Source: Sisyra terminalis
Taxonomy: Eukaryota; Arthropoda; Insecta; Neuroptera; Sisyridae
Assembly: GCA_958496175.1 (NCBI GenBank)
Contig: OY292275.1
Coordinates: 40,501,701 to 40,565,700, forward strand
DNA length: 64,000 nucleotides
Direction of reading: 5' to 3'
The notes beneath the pieces were generated by a model. It worked only from the letters and a program-made list of their open reading frames with translations, did not search any database and was not told the origin of the DNA. A program made the position numbers and the translations under genes. Shown in pieces: positions 1 to 15,200 of this stretch; within the stretch, counting starts at the first letter, position 1, and every line of letters starts with the position of its first letter.

Positions 1-33
1 TTTATGGGGCACTTGTATGGTAAGTTTTAGTAC

Positions 34-287
34 CGTTTTCCGAAGTCCAAAGTCGATTTTGTTTCACTTTCATTAAATGATGCAGGAGAACAACAAATAA
101 CAATAGTTGTACGAGCGTTACCTCCCAACGATTCTTGCAAAATTCTAGTTAATTTTGAATCTCTGTATGGTATGTGCGTTTTATTTCCATCGGCAAGAGC
201 ACTGATCACATTTCCAAGGGCTGATAGTGATTTGTTAATATTTTTTGCTTCATCTAATACTGTTCCTTCAGCACCAGTTTTAGAAAC
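34..287 (-). CDS. Khc: Khc coding exon 5 (microtubule-binding loop/helix, residues 250-333)
   Basis: The exon starts after an AG acceptor at 288 with [16 protein letters not shown], carries [19 protein letters not shown], and ends [10 protein letters not shown] plus two bases of the arginine codon before a GTACTA donor at 33. The next intron runs off the left edge, so the neck, stalk and tail exons are outside the window. Confidence 0.95.
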
Positions 288-3200
288 CTACTCGAAAACA
301 ATAATACTTAAATATTTTTAAAACAAATGATCATGAACCATACTTTTTCTGAACCAGCCAAATCTACTAGATATAATTTCCCTGATAATTTCTTTTGATT
401 TTCTAAATTTTCTTGCTTTACATTTATTAAAAATACCGAATGGGATCGTGAAGAATGTTCATTCATATCTAAAAAAAATATTGATGGCAATTTTGTATTG
501 AATTGAAAATATGAAAAAATTACTTGTAACTGCAATGTGTCTATTAGATTTTCCTTCTTCAATGACTTCAAACACCTCATCAGGGCTAGATACGAATCTT
601 TCAGTAGCTCCTTTGACAAAAGGAACTCGATTTTTGTCTTCATGTACACTTAAATTAACTTTGGAAACTAAAACGGAAAAAATAAGTTGTTTTTCTGTCT
701 TCCTTTTCTCAAAATTTGCACAGACCATCTAAAAGATCCCGAATTTTATCCATATAGATTTCAAAGTAGGAGACTTTTATATGAAATTCTAAATTTTCCT
801 CCATCGCATAAATGTGATTGAAAATATCATTAACTATACGTGGAATGATTCCTTGCTTAGCTGGATCACCTATGACTCCTTCCATCGTGTGTGTTTTCCC
901 CGAAGATGTTTGCCCGTAGGCAAATATAGTTCCGTTGTATCCAGCCAAAACGTCTGACACAATACTTTTTGCTGCTTCATTGTATACTTTTTCTTGTGTT
1001 GCATTTGGTTTGAAAACTTTATCGAATAAGTAAACTTTACCCTGAAAAAAAGTGAAATAATATTAGTATCATTGCGAAAAATTCCTCTAAGTTCACGGTA
1101 TTCTCACGTTTTTTCAAAAGAAAAAATATTAATTTTCAAATAAATAATTTATGAAGCATGCAGATAAAATTCTTGCGTGCAAACAAATAAATCTTATAAG
1201 ATTCCTTCATTGTTTGATTAAGATTCATGCATAGCCAGAAAATGCTGAGAATTTTCTTATCGATCAAACAAAATGCAATTTTGAGAATCAAAATTGCAAA
1301 AATAATGGTAAATATTTAAACGATTCAATGGAACACTAATTTATCCAAATTAAAGTTTTTTACAATACAGAATTTTCTTGAAATGCACTGTAATTTAAAA
1401 GCAACATGAACCCTTGGGTCTTCGACGGAATCTAATTTTATATTTTTACGTGAAAAAAAATATTTGTCATAAAAGCAATAATTTATTTAGAGCGATGATA
1501 CAATGGTTAAACAAGATTAGTCAGCTAAGATATTTTTAATTAGAATTTAAATTGAACTGTGATGCTCCCCAGATGTGATCTGATTTAAGATTTAAATAAA
1601 GAACCATAAGTAAAAAAAATACAACACGTTGAATTCAATGTAAGTAATGATCTTTAGAAATTTGTATACGTAATAAAAAATGAAAGTTTTAGTTTACCTT
1701 CAATATTTAATGCTTTTTTAATGTGTATGACTCATTGTAAAATGAGCAATAAATAAGATCAATGAAAAATAAAAGATTAAGATTAGAAATTGAAATAAAT
1801 GATTCTTTATAAGTTATTTTATTAACAATGATTAAATAAAACTGTAAAATTATCAGTGAAAGAAAGGAATTAATGATTCCAAAAATAGAGATTTAATTAA
1901 TTTAATTGTTATTATTACTTATAAGAAAAACGATGAAATCTTAAAGAGCGTGATGTCTTCTGAACAGTTAATTAATGTTGTCAATAAAGATTAAATTTAG
2001 TAATGATTATAATAATGGATAATAATGGATGACAATAAAAATAATTGTTAAATAAATAGGATTGTATGAAAGAAATTAAAATCAATCATCCATTTGAACA
2101 AAAAATAGTTTGGATTATTAAATCAAATAATGATTTTGAAATAAAAATTGCAGAACGACAAAAACCTAAAAGTGTAATAAATATTTGTATTAGTTTTGTC
2201 AAAACTTTGGTTTTGACAAAAATTTGGTCGAAGCCGATGCTTTGTATTAGCACAAATCGATGAATTTGTATCAACATGCACGAATTATTTTATGTACTTA
2301 TGTAATTTATGTATACTTGATTAGTGAAGTTTATGTATAGTTGTATTATGTATAGTTGAAAAGTGAGGAAGGAATTGTTACTAAAATTACCCGACAGGGC
2401 ACAATGCCACTATTAATTATGCGACACTTAAACACGGACCGTTAGTATTACGGCACTTAAACACTAAGGACCGATATTTTCATTCATGGATAACTAGACT
2501 TTATCTGTTAGATAAACCTTACACTTTTATCCTACGCATATCACTATTTTTAGGTGAAAATACGCATGTTCTTTCTATCCTCCAAATAAAGTTTATCTGG
2601 AAGATAAATGTTACTACTTAAATGTGAAAATAGAGACTGTAAGTATTTAAAGTCCTAGATTACGCTTTTTTTAATTTGCTGGGTTCGAGAGAAACAAATA
2701 GTTACATACGTAAATCGAAAGAGTGTCGCATGTTTAACTGTTCGCGTTTAAATGCCGTATATAGTTATTTCATGTCGGCTATAGTTATTTCTAAAAATAC
2801 TTATTTTTCTTTTTTGGTTGAAAATTTGTAAGATTTTAATTCAGATTTCACGATGGTTAACCAGATTGAAATATAGTTTTTTTTTCCATTTTTTAATGAA
2901 TGATGACTTCTCTAGATCATGAGAATCGGTATTTTGAATTACTGAAGATATTTTTCTCTAAAGAGATTCATGAAACCAACATTACATTGTCTAGGAGTAA
3001 AGTGCTAAATAGTTATAAAACTTTTGTTTCGATTTACGACATTTGTTTAAGTATGTAAATAAATTATTTCCATAAATTTTAGGATACATTAGGTTAAATA
3101 ATAACTTTAAAGAGTCAATTCCAGAATTATCTGATTGTGCAATAGCTAATTGATGATCTATTCAATGAACAACGGAAACAACGACTTTCAGCTGATTTTT

Positions 3201-6200
3201 TTTTCTTTGTCACTGGTTTATTTATATGATGAGTATTGAATTTAATATAATAGTAGATATAGATTTTTCAATAACTTTATAAAATTTTAATGAATGAAAT
3301 CAAAATTAAACTAACTTTCGAATCGGTACTCTCATACGCAATAATCGAACTAGATTGAGGCGACACTAAAAATTTCGAAATTGAGATTAACCATAGTAAA
3401 TCTTGTACTTGTCTTCATCTCTAAAATTGCTTGTAAAGATTACACTTACAAATAAAGTAATTTTTGCTTTACTCAACAATTGTATGTAGTCTGGTGATCG
3501 AGTGGTAAATGTGGATCTATCAAAACTGGTAGATTTGGGTTCGAATTTTGCATAGAGCGAATTTTCGATATTCCTCGATTTACGGATTTTTATTAACCCT
3601 ATAGTTGTTTCAGACCTATGTTGTTATACAGAGACGGTAAATACCAGCAAAAATATTATAATGTTTACAATAATGTTTTGCATGCGAAGGTGTAAGTGTC
3701 AAACGATTTTAGATCAAATAATTCAATAGTTTTTTTTTTCGAAAAATATGTTGTTGAAAGTTATAATTTTCAATTCGGAAAACACCTTGATTAAAAAGTA
3801 TCAAAATTAATTAATAACTAGACGATAATGATAAGAAATTATAACTCAATAATCTAGTTTAGAGATTGCATATTTGCCAAACCAACGCAGTAAAAAAAAT
3901 CGATAACAATTCATTAAAAACAAGAATCGTTTTTTTAATACTTAGATTAAACGTGAATGAAAAAGAAGACATAACAAAGAAAAATGTAACAAATTTCGAA
4001 AGACTAAAATAAAAAAAAGAAAATGAGAAATATGCCATTAACTAGTCGAGTAACTGATTGAAATCTAAAATAAGATTCTCCAAAAGAACATTTTTCCTTG
4101 ATTCTCATAAAAAAGTCATCACATTTCAAGTAAAACTTCCGGTACTTTTAACAAACGGTCCACAATTTCACTTTTTAATCGATTCTTTTATACAATATAA
4201 GCGTAAGAAAAATGAACTTGGCTACAAAAACTATTAGAAATTTAACTAGAAGTTGAAATGTAGGAGGTAGAAATTGAAAATTTGAATTATGTATGTGATA
4301 CTTTATAGATAGTACCTTGAAAATGTTTGACCTATTTACAGCAGTTCCTCGTTTTGAAAAGAGAGAATTTCATTTAAATGATATCTCTTTGTAACTATTG
4401 GAAGAATTTTCATAATTATTTGTTGCTGCCTTTGAACGAAAACGGATTACATCTCCAAATGCATTATGTAAATTATAGGGTAAAAATAATTTTACGTTAG
4501 CTATGCAGACGGAATTAATACACTTTGAGGCTCTAATTATTTATAAAAAATCTAGTACCCACGCAGGCTTGCATTAAATTCATAAAATTATAATTAAAAA
4601 AAAATAAAATAATTACATCGACATAATATGTGCAAGCATTACATGATTTGTGTTCTATATCTAACAAACATTGTTCGATAAAAATGAATATTTCATACAT
4701 TTTTTTAAAAATCTATTTAATGTAATTAATGTTTGTAGAAAGCTTTTAATGTGCTTCATATTTCCCTTACAAGTGTCTACACTCAACATATGCACATATA
4801 AAAAGAAAAGTATAATTTATTGATTATAACTTGACTCATTAACTCACCCATCCGTGGACGAAACGTAATTATGTTTTTTAAAAAAATGTATACTGTACTG
4901 TGAAAACAATTCCATACTTTCTCTCAAATTACGGATAATATTTTTAAATTCAACAAATACCTTTTTTTCGGACAAAACACAATTCCATTTCACAAATTAG
5001 TTACGCCATATAATGCGAAATAAACGAATCTAGAACTCTTTTCAACAGAAATTATTATATGTACCTGCCGAGATTTACAAAAAAAAAAATCTTTGAATAA
5101 ATAATGACTACTCTACATATAAAATCATATTTATTTTTTAATTATAACACAAATTTTCTTAAACTAGAAGACGTCCTTCGTGCAAATTGGCTGGTTTTAC
5201 TAATTACTTGATTAACATTTTTTTCCACTTTTAGACGGATATAATTTACTTTTGCAGTTTTAAAAAAATATTCCTCACACAAGATATATATATATATATA
5301 TATATAAGATCTCGAATAAATTATGAACTATTTTTATGTTATTTAATAAAAAATGCTAAGTTTGTAATGTGGAAGTTGAGGTGCAGATACTAAACATCTT
5401 AGCTGTTAGTTGATGGGAGCCAAATAAAAATTAATTAAATAATTTAATGCTTCCTTCATTAATTACTTGTATCTCAAAAGTGCATTAGACGCGGTTTTAA
5501 AAATATACTACATGAAAATTGATCGTTTATAACTTCCTTTCGTCTGGTTATAACTGTTGAAATTTTATGATTAATTAAAACAATGAATAAAATATTGCAT
5601 ACCAACATTATTTTAATTAAAAACATTTATTAAATATGAAGCATTTCTTAACTAAATTAAATATTTTTTCGATATGATTAGTACTAACCAGTACTAACTA
5701 TGCAAGTAAATTGTTCAAAATATTCGGATGACGTAAGTAACACGGTAAAAAATTTAAAACCGAAAGTCTCAAATTTTAAATATACTGTGTTCTGATTTTC
5801 ATTAGCAATCGTATATGGAATTACGTATATGATCGTGCGATCGATTGGGAGACATTTCCGAAAAATGAAAAAAAAAAACCAAACCCAGTTAAACCAGAAT
5901 GGTTTATACGGTACAAGTATGCTTTTATATTTGTACCCCATGCGATAATTGAAAATATATGGTACAGTTAAAATTTTGCCATTAACGCATGTCATAATGT
6001 TTAAATCAACGATTATCAAACTATGGCGACAAATTTAAGTGAGAGGGGAAAGGGGGACTGGAAAATAAAATATTATTTATTTACAAAAGTAATGAATTTA
6101 AAAAAATATATATTTTTAGATAGACAGATTTATTTCAGAGTGGAATTTTTAAACTATATTATTATGATGAAATAGTCATTCTTATTTCGTTCTTTTCCTA

Positions 6201-9200
6201 CACTTAACTGAAATCTTCATTTTGGCTTTAAAGCAATAATTACAGAAGTTATCATCATTAAATTAAAAAAACAATGACTAAATCATTCCATATATTGTTT
6301 TTGTGGGAGAGGACAAGATAAAAACTACTACTGAAAGTTTGAAAAGCACTGGTTTAATATACGAAATATTTATAAGGAAAAATGTATTTTCCATATAAGT
6401 ATTGGGATTTGGGTTATTTTTTATTAATGAAGGTTTATTTATTAATAAACATTCGGGATAAATTCAAACAAAAACATGAGATTTTTGTACCCTTGGGATA
6501 AAGGTATATTGCGACTTTGGAGGTACAATATAGAAACATGTTTACTGCTGTTAGTTTAATAAAAAAAAATATATATAACTAAATTAAAGTTATAAATTCA
6601 CTTAATAGATCGTACCTAACACCTACCAGTTTAGAAATGGCCACACCTTGAACATTTGTCCGATTTGCTCACCAGTAAGACATTAGAATTATGATGTTTG
6701 TGAAAATTGCTAAATACGAAAGTACTACGTAATATTTCGTATGCGTATACAAAATCTGCATCCGATTATTAATGCAACATATATGATCCTGGAATTGAAA
6801 CTACCCTTTTCCAATTTTTATCCAATAAATATCGAAGTTCTGGCCTTTGAATCTTAAAGTATTGTTCAATCAATTGAAGATTTTTTGACCTATACAACTA
6901 CCTTAAGGAAAATTAAATATTGAGAGTTTATCAGAAGACGAGGCTTACAAAACATGGCTACGTATTGTGTGCAACCAATAAGAATCGGCATAAGTTTACA
7001 TTGAGTTGGTGTTATTTAAATTTAATATTTTTTCCTTTAAAAGAAATTTACGACTGGGTTTTGAATCAAACTCAGAAAAATGTTATTAATGCATAAAAAA
7101 ATTTTGAAGCTTGACATATACTAGATTAAATATGGTAAAATAATGAAAATACACGCAGAAATGTGAGTTTTACGGTGTTTTTTTTTTTACAATTTTCTCA
7201 TATAAAAGAACCTCACGAAATTTAAAGAACAGTTTCAAACGAAAGATTTTTTTTGTTGTTTTCTTTCCGAAAATTTTTTTAACGTAAACAAAACTGCTAC
7301 CAAACTTGGATATAGCAAGGAAACTTATTTCAACATTTTCATGTGATTGACTACTATAACCATTTATAGTAAAGTAAACTCTACTTTTTTTATAAAAGGA
7401 GTTAATTTAATAACTTCCATTTCAATTAAAAAATGTTTTTGATTTTAGTTACAACTTGACGTAGTTGTATATTAATGTGCACACAAAAACTAGTACTTTT
7501 TCTGACCACTAGACGTGACCAAAATGGTCAGTTCCCAATTACACCATTAGGCAATTTGTATATGTTATCTACCTCATCTGTATACAACTATAGAATATTA
7601 TTCTAATTTTAAGAATTTTTAAATAATTTTAAGAGCAGTCAAACAATAGACAATTTTTGGAAACGAGAAGCCTTTTAGGTGCTTTCTGACATTACACTTA
7701 AAATTGTAATAAAATTAAAATACAAAAATTGAGTTTTGTTGACTCGATTCTAAAATAACTAAAATTCCACCCAAATTGAAACAAGTGGTTTTGTTTATTA
7801 CGAACAAAAGTTTAATGCGGAAAAAAAAATATTTTTGCCAAAATATTCGAATTTTATTTATAGAGAGATATTTCTAAAGAAAATTAAATGACTTCTTTTG
7901 TAATGTTGAACGGAAATTAATAATATTACATGAAAGCAATATGTATTAGAAAATAATACAATTGAGCATTCATAATATGTCGTGGCTAATATTAAAATAA
8001 ATTGTTCTGCATTAAACCGGAAGGATATGTCTTGCCTTTTTGTCATTACTTTTGATATTTTCTCAAATATGTCATGCACAAATTGGTTCATGATCACATA
8101 ACTGCTAAAATATGTTCAAGTAAAACAGCCAGTCGGTATAGCAATAAAATAAAATAAAACCCAAAAATAGATACATGTATTTACTTAAGATTTTGGACAA
8201 AAAAGCCATGATGTGATCAATGTGAGAGATTTTTATTTGTTGAGTGGTAACGACAGAGTTGGCTTTACCAAGTCAATTAAGCGATTAAGAATTTTATTTT
8301 TAGATGAAATTCAATAAAAAAAAACTATTTTAATCTTGTATTAATAATAGGAAAATCCTATTAGAGTTTGGGGATTTTTAGGTCAATTGTAGACCATTCA
8401 TCGATTTTTTTTACGGAAAAATCACATTGAAAATAGAAATGCTTTCTCCGTAGAACAGTCAATATTATCACGCTTCGTTTTAATAAGAATTTCGGTATTG
8501 TTTAAGGTAGCCGTAATCGATTCAGATTGGCGTCTTCTAATATTAGGTTACAGTAATTTTAAAACATTCGGTGTTTGAATAAAAAGTTGAGACGGAAAAA
8601 TATCATATAACAGAAAAGAGAAGAAAATATTTCCAAGCGATTTATTCGTGCAAAGACGCAAACATTTTTACGATACGGTCATATAAAAGAGACTTGCTTT
8701 GTTTGAAATACGGTTTCATTTTTTATAGTCAAACTTCAAGGTGGAAATAATTCAACATGCTGCAAATGAATATTTTACATTTTTCGGACGAGGAAAATTT
8801 CACTTTTATTTATAGAGCAAAACACCTGAATTAACCCAGTTTTTATCCATTCAAAAGTGCTTTTAGCGCCGCCTAGTGTTTCCTGTTGTTTCTTTTCGTC
8901 TTCAAGCTTAAGTTACCAGTATTCCTGAACTGGAACATCCACTTACTTGGTTTAAGTATTATATCTTATAACAATAAACATTTATTGGACTGCAAACATT
9001 AATCTTTTGAGGTCATATTAATTGATACAATGCAATATCTAGTTCTTCATGACATTCTAAAATTCTAAAACAATAATAATCTTTTATTGAAAGACCCAAC
9101 AATGAAGAGTTTCAATAATTCAATAACGAAGAGATTGTAGCCAAAATGAGTAATACCGTTTCGATAGGCATTAAATTTCAAACAAAATTTATTTTTGAAT

Positions 9201-12200
9201 GAAATCATTATGCAACTGAACAATTAAAAGTAGCCTCTTCCGCAATATTAAATTATGGTTATATGGAAGCCTTACATATAAAAAGTGGTTTAACATAAAG
9301 TGATTGTATTCGGTAACATTTGGTCCTCAACCTTGCCTGGTTAACCAAGATTCCACACTTTTTTTTAGTCATAAGTTGAATGAACTGTATTCATTTTTAA
9401 TGAGGAATTTCAATTTATTTTAAAATAATTTAGAAAAAGTTTTTGAACAAATAATACGGTAAACATTTTCTTTTCGAAGTTGTCTTGACTTCTTACTATT
9501 ATATTTTATACTTAATGTTTTTATAAATACCTATAATTCGCATTGATTAATTTTACTACTAAAGCAATGACTAATAAAATATTATCGTACTTTCTCGATC
9601 ATTAGTGTAATTGTGTTATGGGTTCGGTTTCGAAATTGATACCGAAAAAAATTAACATTGATTGTGAAGAAATATTGATCTCTTTTGATAACAATAAAAC
9701 TTCTACCCATGTTTAATGTCATTTTTTTCCACTTATAACAGTATAGTTGACTTTGTATACCTTTTTCGATATTTACAATAAGTAGTGGGTGATTCTCATC
9801 AAATTCCGAAATTATCACTAAATAAGTAAATAAATAGAAAAAAGTCAAGTTCGATTAGTTTAAAAAAAATCATCTCATACATTGCCATTCCCTCGATTCA
9901 ATTTGAAATGAGAGAATGACGAAATGAAGTATAACTTAAAAAATTTTGGTACATAAACCTCTATTTTATTACCTCTTTATTAACTCTGAATTTTAATGTA
10001 AGTTTACTGTTCCTAACAACCTACTTTACTGTACAATTATTAAGATATAGTAAATTCTGATTAATACAATTCTCTGAGGACTAAAGATCAAAAATAAGCA
10101 ATTAAAACTTAATTTTTACTCGCGACGTTTCGACCCCTTTATTGAGCCTTCCTCAGGCGTTCGTAAACAATCGCTTAAACTTTGTCAACAATAATCCTTG
10201 TCATGATTCATTTTCACAGATACGGTACAGTTGATAAAATCAATGATAAGACTTTCAAAATACATACAATTTTAATTTCAGTTAATTTTTTTAAATTTTA
10301 TATATCTTGGAAGTTTTATTATTGATTTTATCAACTGTACCGTATCTGTAAAAATGAATCATGACAAAGATTATTGTTAACAAAGTTAAAGTGATCGTTT
10401 ACGAACGCCTGAGGAAAGCTCAATAAAAGGGCCAAAACGTCGCGAGTAAAAGTCAAGTTTTAATTGCTTATTTTTGATCCTAATCCGCAGAGAATTGTAT
10501 TAATCTGTAATCACCAAGGATCTGAAATTTTACCATAATATAATAAATGTCTCTATTTTTCTTCAATGTGAGGGAATGAGGACTGAAAATGTTATCATGA
10601 AAAAATCATTATTTTTTATTTTGGGACAGATACTTTATCACGTGTAAGATGACTTAAATATGTGAAATAATTGATAGTATCACCAACGATCAAAAATCAG
10701 TGAGAGCCTTCATGAATGATTACAGATGTGTTCATATATCGACTGTTGGTAAAGGTGTGAGGGAATTATTTTATTTTATGGGACCCATTCTTAACTTAAA
10801 AGATTTTTGATTTTTTTTTGATTTATAAATTCAAAATATGCTAATCTCAAGTTTGGAACATAGTGACGGAATGATTTTCAGGGTACTATTTATTTATTAT
10901 TCTGTGGATATATGCATATGGTTCAAAAATTATAACCATCATTAACCCCAGTAATGTTCTTTTCAAGGAAAAAAAATTACTATCATAAGTCGCTTAGATT
11001 TATGTAAAAACTAAAAAGGACAAGAATTTCGATATTTCACGAGAATTACCCAAATACACATAAAGGAATAAGAAAATACACCATTTTTAAATAATAGCAT
11101 CAGTTTTTCATCAAAAATGAGAAAAACAATTCTTTTCTAGTTTTCTACGTTGTTAATTTAAAGTTTATATTCATGTTTCAATGTTTTATATCTTGTTTCT
11201 ACTGGCAATAAATGCCGCTGAGTTCTAGAAGTGCACTACTATGTGTAAACATTAATACGAAACTAGTATCTGCAAGAATTGCAAATTTATTATTTCTGCT
11301 AAATATAGTTTTGTAACTTCGGCAAGTTTTTCTTTGGTTATTTTTTTTATAGATGCTTTGTTTTGCACCAAACCATAACTAAAATTATGAGTACAATAGA
11401 GTTGAAAGATAACATTTTTTTAAAAGAAAGATCGGCTTTACTTCACTAACTTTTCCATGACCTTCTAGATATGAAATTAAATACCAAAATATAATGCAGT
11501 AGATAAATAAATGAGCGTTGGATTATTTTTATAGTTTATATATTGTTATGACTGGTTTAAATAAGCAAACATTTTATTGAATTATTAACTGAACCCGGCA
11601 GACATTGTCCTTCCAGTCTTTATTATGACTGTAAATAAATAAATAAATCTCCCTAAGAAACCCGCAGCATCCCTTGCTGTACTTACTTTCAATATACATT
11701 TTTCATTTAACTTTTGAGCAAAATCGCTGTATTTCGGACAATATCGATTTTAGCGCAAAACCAATGATAAAAAAACCTCCCTTGACCACTCGCATCAACC
11801 TTCGTTGTACTTGTTGATGTAAGACTATTGATATTCTTCCTGGTTTAATAAAAACGCATATATGATTATGAACAAACGAAAATTATTTTATTTATATTTA
11901 TATAGAATTAATAGGAGGCTCCATCTTTTACTCCCTTTGCTCACCAACGCCCACACCCCTTGCTCGTTTCACTCACTAAGCCAAGCCAAATAAAATAACA
12001 CTGATTCAATTTAGAAATTCTTGTTCCTAATATTTATTTGCAGTTATATTTAATTATCTTTAAGACGAAATACTAAGAATTATAGCTATAATTCACGATA
12101 TTGGCAACTTACACTTACTTATAGTGTTATTATACTAATTATATTGCTCATAGTGTATAATAAAAATAAACAATACTTCTTCCTATGATATTTGTACTTC

Positions 12201-15200
12201 TACGACATTGAAAAGACAAAAGGAACATCAATATATAATAACAGATGGTGCTCATTTATCACCAAAATAAGTAGGTCATGAAAAAAAACTTTTGAATATA
12301 ATATATAATTTAAGGATTTTTTTAAGCGCTCATATATTTTCTGATTATTTCGGTTGATTTTTTTTAAGGTGTTATCCAAAATTTATTAAACGAATAACTT
12401 TCAATTTAATTCACTAAATTAAGAATGGAAAAACGAATAGAAAACTCGACTCAGTAACACAACCGCTAGGGAAATTAATTGTATTTAGGGGTTGTAGAGG
12501 TAGAACTGCTCTATTAAGATTAGGGTTTTCTTTTTAAATTGTGATATATCTTTTCATCTTTCGAAAAAGATTTGTATCATATTTTTAATATAAACATCAT
12601 AGTTTTTTTGATACGTGCGAGTGAAATAGCATTTTCCATTTGAAAATTTTGCAAATAAATGAGAGTTTATTTTAAATTTAAGACTATGACCTTCGGATCC
12701 TGAGAATTATAAAAACGAATAACAAACGATCTCGTATTTTGATAAATTTTTCAAGAACACCGTCATGCAAGTTTCTGTAATTTCTTTAAAGTTGAATTAA
12801 GAATGCACTTTTGTAATATTTTCTTTTGCTTTTTTTTATATTCCATTTAATAAACATAGTTCTTTTGAATATATCAAATACTACAAAACGACTGATTTAA
12901 TAATGATATGGAGGGTGTTGTATATAACCGTCATATACTTAAGAAATCTCTTTCCAAAACTCTCCTAGATTCCTTGTAGATATCCCTGTTCCCCTCACAT
13001 TTTCCTTCAGCATGTACAAATATATGTAAAACAAAAGAAATTTCCATTTTTATTGTTTGTAAACAACGATATGAGTAATCTAAGCAAGTATGAGATAGTA
13101 TTGGATTAGTAATATCTATCTTATACTATTTTCCTTATATCACTATTTTGCAATTTGCATAATACTATCATAAATTAGATTACAGGTGAGTACGTAACCT
13201 TCAATTAGTTGTTTTAAATGATAAGGTAAGATCAATAGTAAGTATATAAATAAAAATTCTCATAAAAATATCAAATTATAGTAAATAAAAATCGAAACGA
13301 ATATATCATTTTTTATTATAAATACTTTTTTACTTCATTGATATAAAAATGGAAAACTTTTATTTTTCTGGCAAATATCTATTATGTTGTAATAACATAT
13401 TTTTAGCATACATCATATAAAATAATATGTATCCATCTATCTTAAAGACCACATTTCAGAGAGGAAACCGTAATTAAGTAATTCGCAATAATATGAAAAA
13501 CATATGTAATAAATTTCTCTAATAAACGAACCAACATTTAAATAATTACAATAATTAATTTCACTCAAGTTTTTATTGGCAACATATTGTAAACAAAAGG
13601 TAAAACCGAACATTAATTTTATGGAATTTAAAAATGAGATTATTTTTTTTCCACTAAAATATCAATGATGTACTTCCTGAAAATAATGATGTTCGAAGTT
13701 CGGAAATTTATCTTCTGAATAATCTATATTTCGTTTAGATTAGATTTAAATTTTTATGGACTTACAATTGTATACTTTATTTCTATACATTACATTTTTA
13801 CTTCAATTCAAATGTTAATATTTTTTTAAAATGTTTGTCTTAATATTAAGTTTTACCTCAAGAACAGCTAAACTGATTTTGATTAAATTTTGTATTTAGT
13901 AGCTAATAATTTTTTTCCACATTATAAAGTGCGTTATGGGAAAAAAATAAGAGGAAATACTACGTATAGATAACCGAAGGATGAAAAAAACTTCAATCTA
14001 CATAATCGTGCAGAATATCATTAATAGAATTTTAAATTTATTTAGACTAAAGAATGGTGAGATATACACTGTTGAGGACGTAAAATTGTTTTAGTAAGAA
14101 AATTTACAATTAATGTTAAGTTTGAAGAAAAATTGGTATTAACCTATATGCCAAGCAAACGAAATCGCGGGTGTCATCTGGTTTTGTATAAACTTAAAGA
14201 ATGTGTACAATGTTATTATTTTAGTACACATTAAAATCTAATATAAACTGAGATTTTGTACATGGTGGTTGATAATCAATAAATGGACAAGCCTTATCTT
14301 ATGCAGAATAAAAGTAATAATGAAAAAATAACCGTGTGTAAACTACATTGCTTATAAATGGATTTAGTCTTATTGACTTTTCCAGCTTATGTGAGATTCT
14401 TTTGTTTTTGTATTTTCCTAATTCAAGGATGAATTTTGCGATGCGTGAGGTCAATGCCATGCGTAGAACATAAAGACAAATTTTGACTTCTTACAACATT
14501 GTAATTATTTAATTTTACATAATAGGTGTGTAATTAAATATGTTATATGTATTGAACTAAAAATGCTCTGATAAATTAGTAATAAACTGTGTGTTAATGA
14601 CTCATTTAAAATTTACAAATGAATTTATTTAGACCGCAAAATATTTCTGGTTCAAGAAACACTTACGAGTGATGTGAGGGAAACATTGCGTATAGTTTTA
14701 TAATAATTGCTATGATAGAAATGCAGGTAAAACTTAGGTAGTTTTGACTTTAGGGTAATTGAGGCGGTGGAGCGTAGTTTAACCACATTAACTCATACAT
14801 GACGATGGTTGGGGACATCCGTTTATTAAATATTCATAATGACCAAGATTCAACCTTTGATTTTTGCTTCTTAAACAATAATAAATTGGTTTATTTGATC
14901 ATTAATTCAACGGATTTATAGTAAAACACAAACAATATTTTGGGTAGTTAATAATCGTTGTTTTGTCGGAAGACCAAAGGGAACTTTCAGATGAAAAATT
15001 TTAAGTAGCGTGAGTCATACGCAATAAAATTTAACAAGTATTTTTTTTTATTGAGGAAAAGAACAAACGAACTAGAACAGTTATATTAATTGCCTACGTG
15101 CTATAGAATGATGTGAGCGATGACAAAGTATACCTTTACAGTACAGACATTGTTACTGGGAAATATTAAATGCTTACCCCAATTGATATACAATTATCTT

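Larger units (their letters stand above)
1042..15177 (-). other. Khc intron 1 (14.1 kb)
   Basis: The intron is bounded by a GTAAGC donor at 15177 and a TTTTTTTCAG acceptor ending at 1042. It is AT-rich with no recognisable coding exon on either strand; the open frames at 2066-2277, 5684-6019, 7858-8097 and 9582-9848 have low-complexity, protein-unlike translations. It contains a SINE (3491-3656), a short TA tract (about 5285-5306), a foldback element (10059-10505) and a CTCF-like motif (8864-8880). Long first introns often carry enhancers; that is only inference here. Confidence 0.85.

Noticed and set aside
511..732. Forward-strand 73-codon open frame
   Set aside because: Antisense of Khc exon 3.
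3491..3560. Possible tRNA gene
   Set aside because: A- and B-box-like sequences are present, but the cloverleaf is not complete and a second copy has the same non-tRNA body, so it is a SINE.
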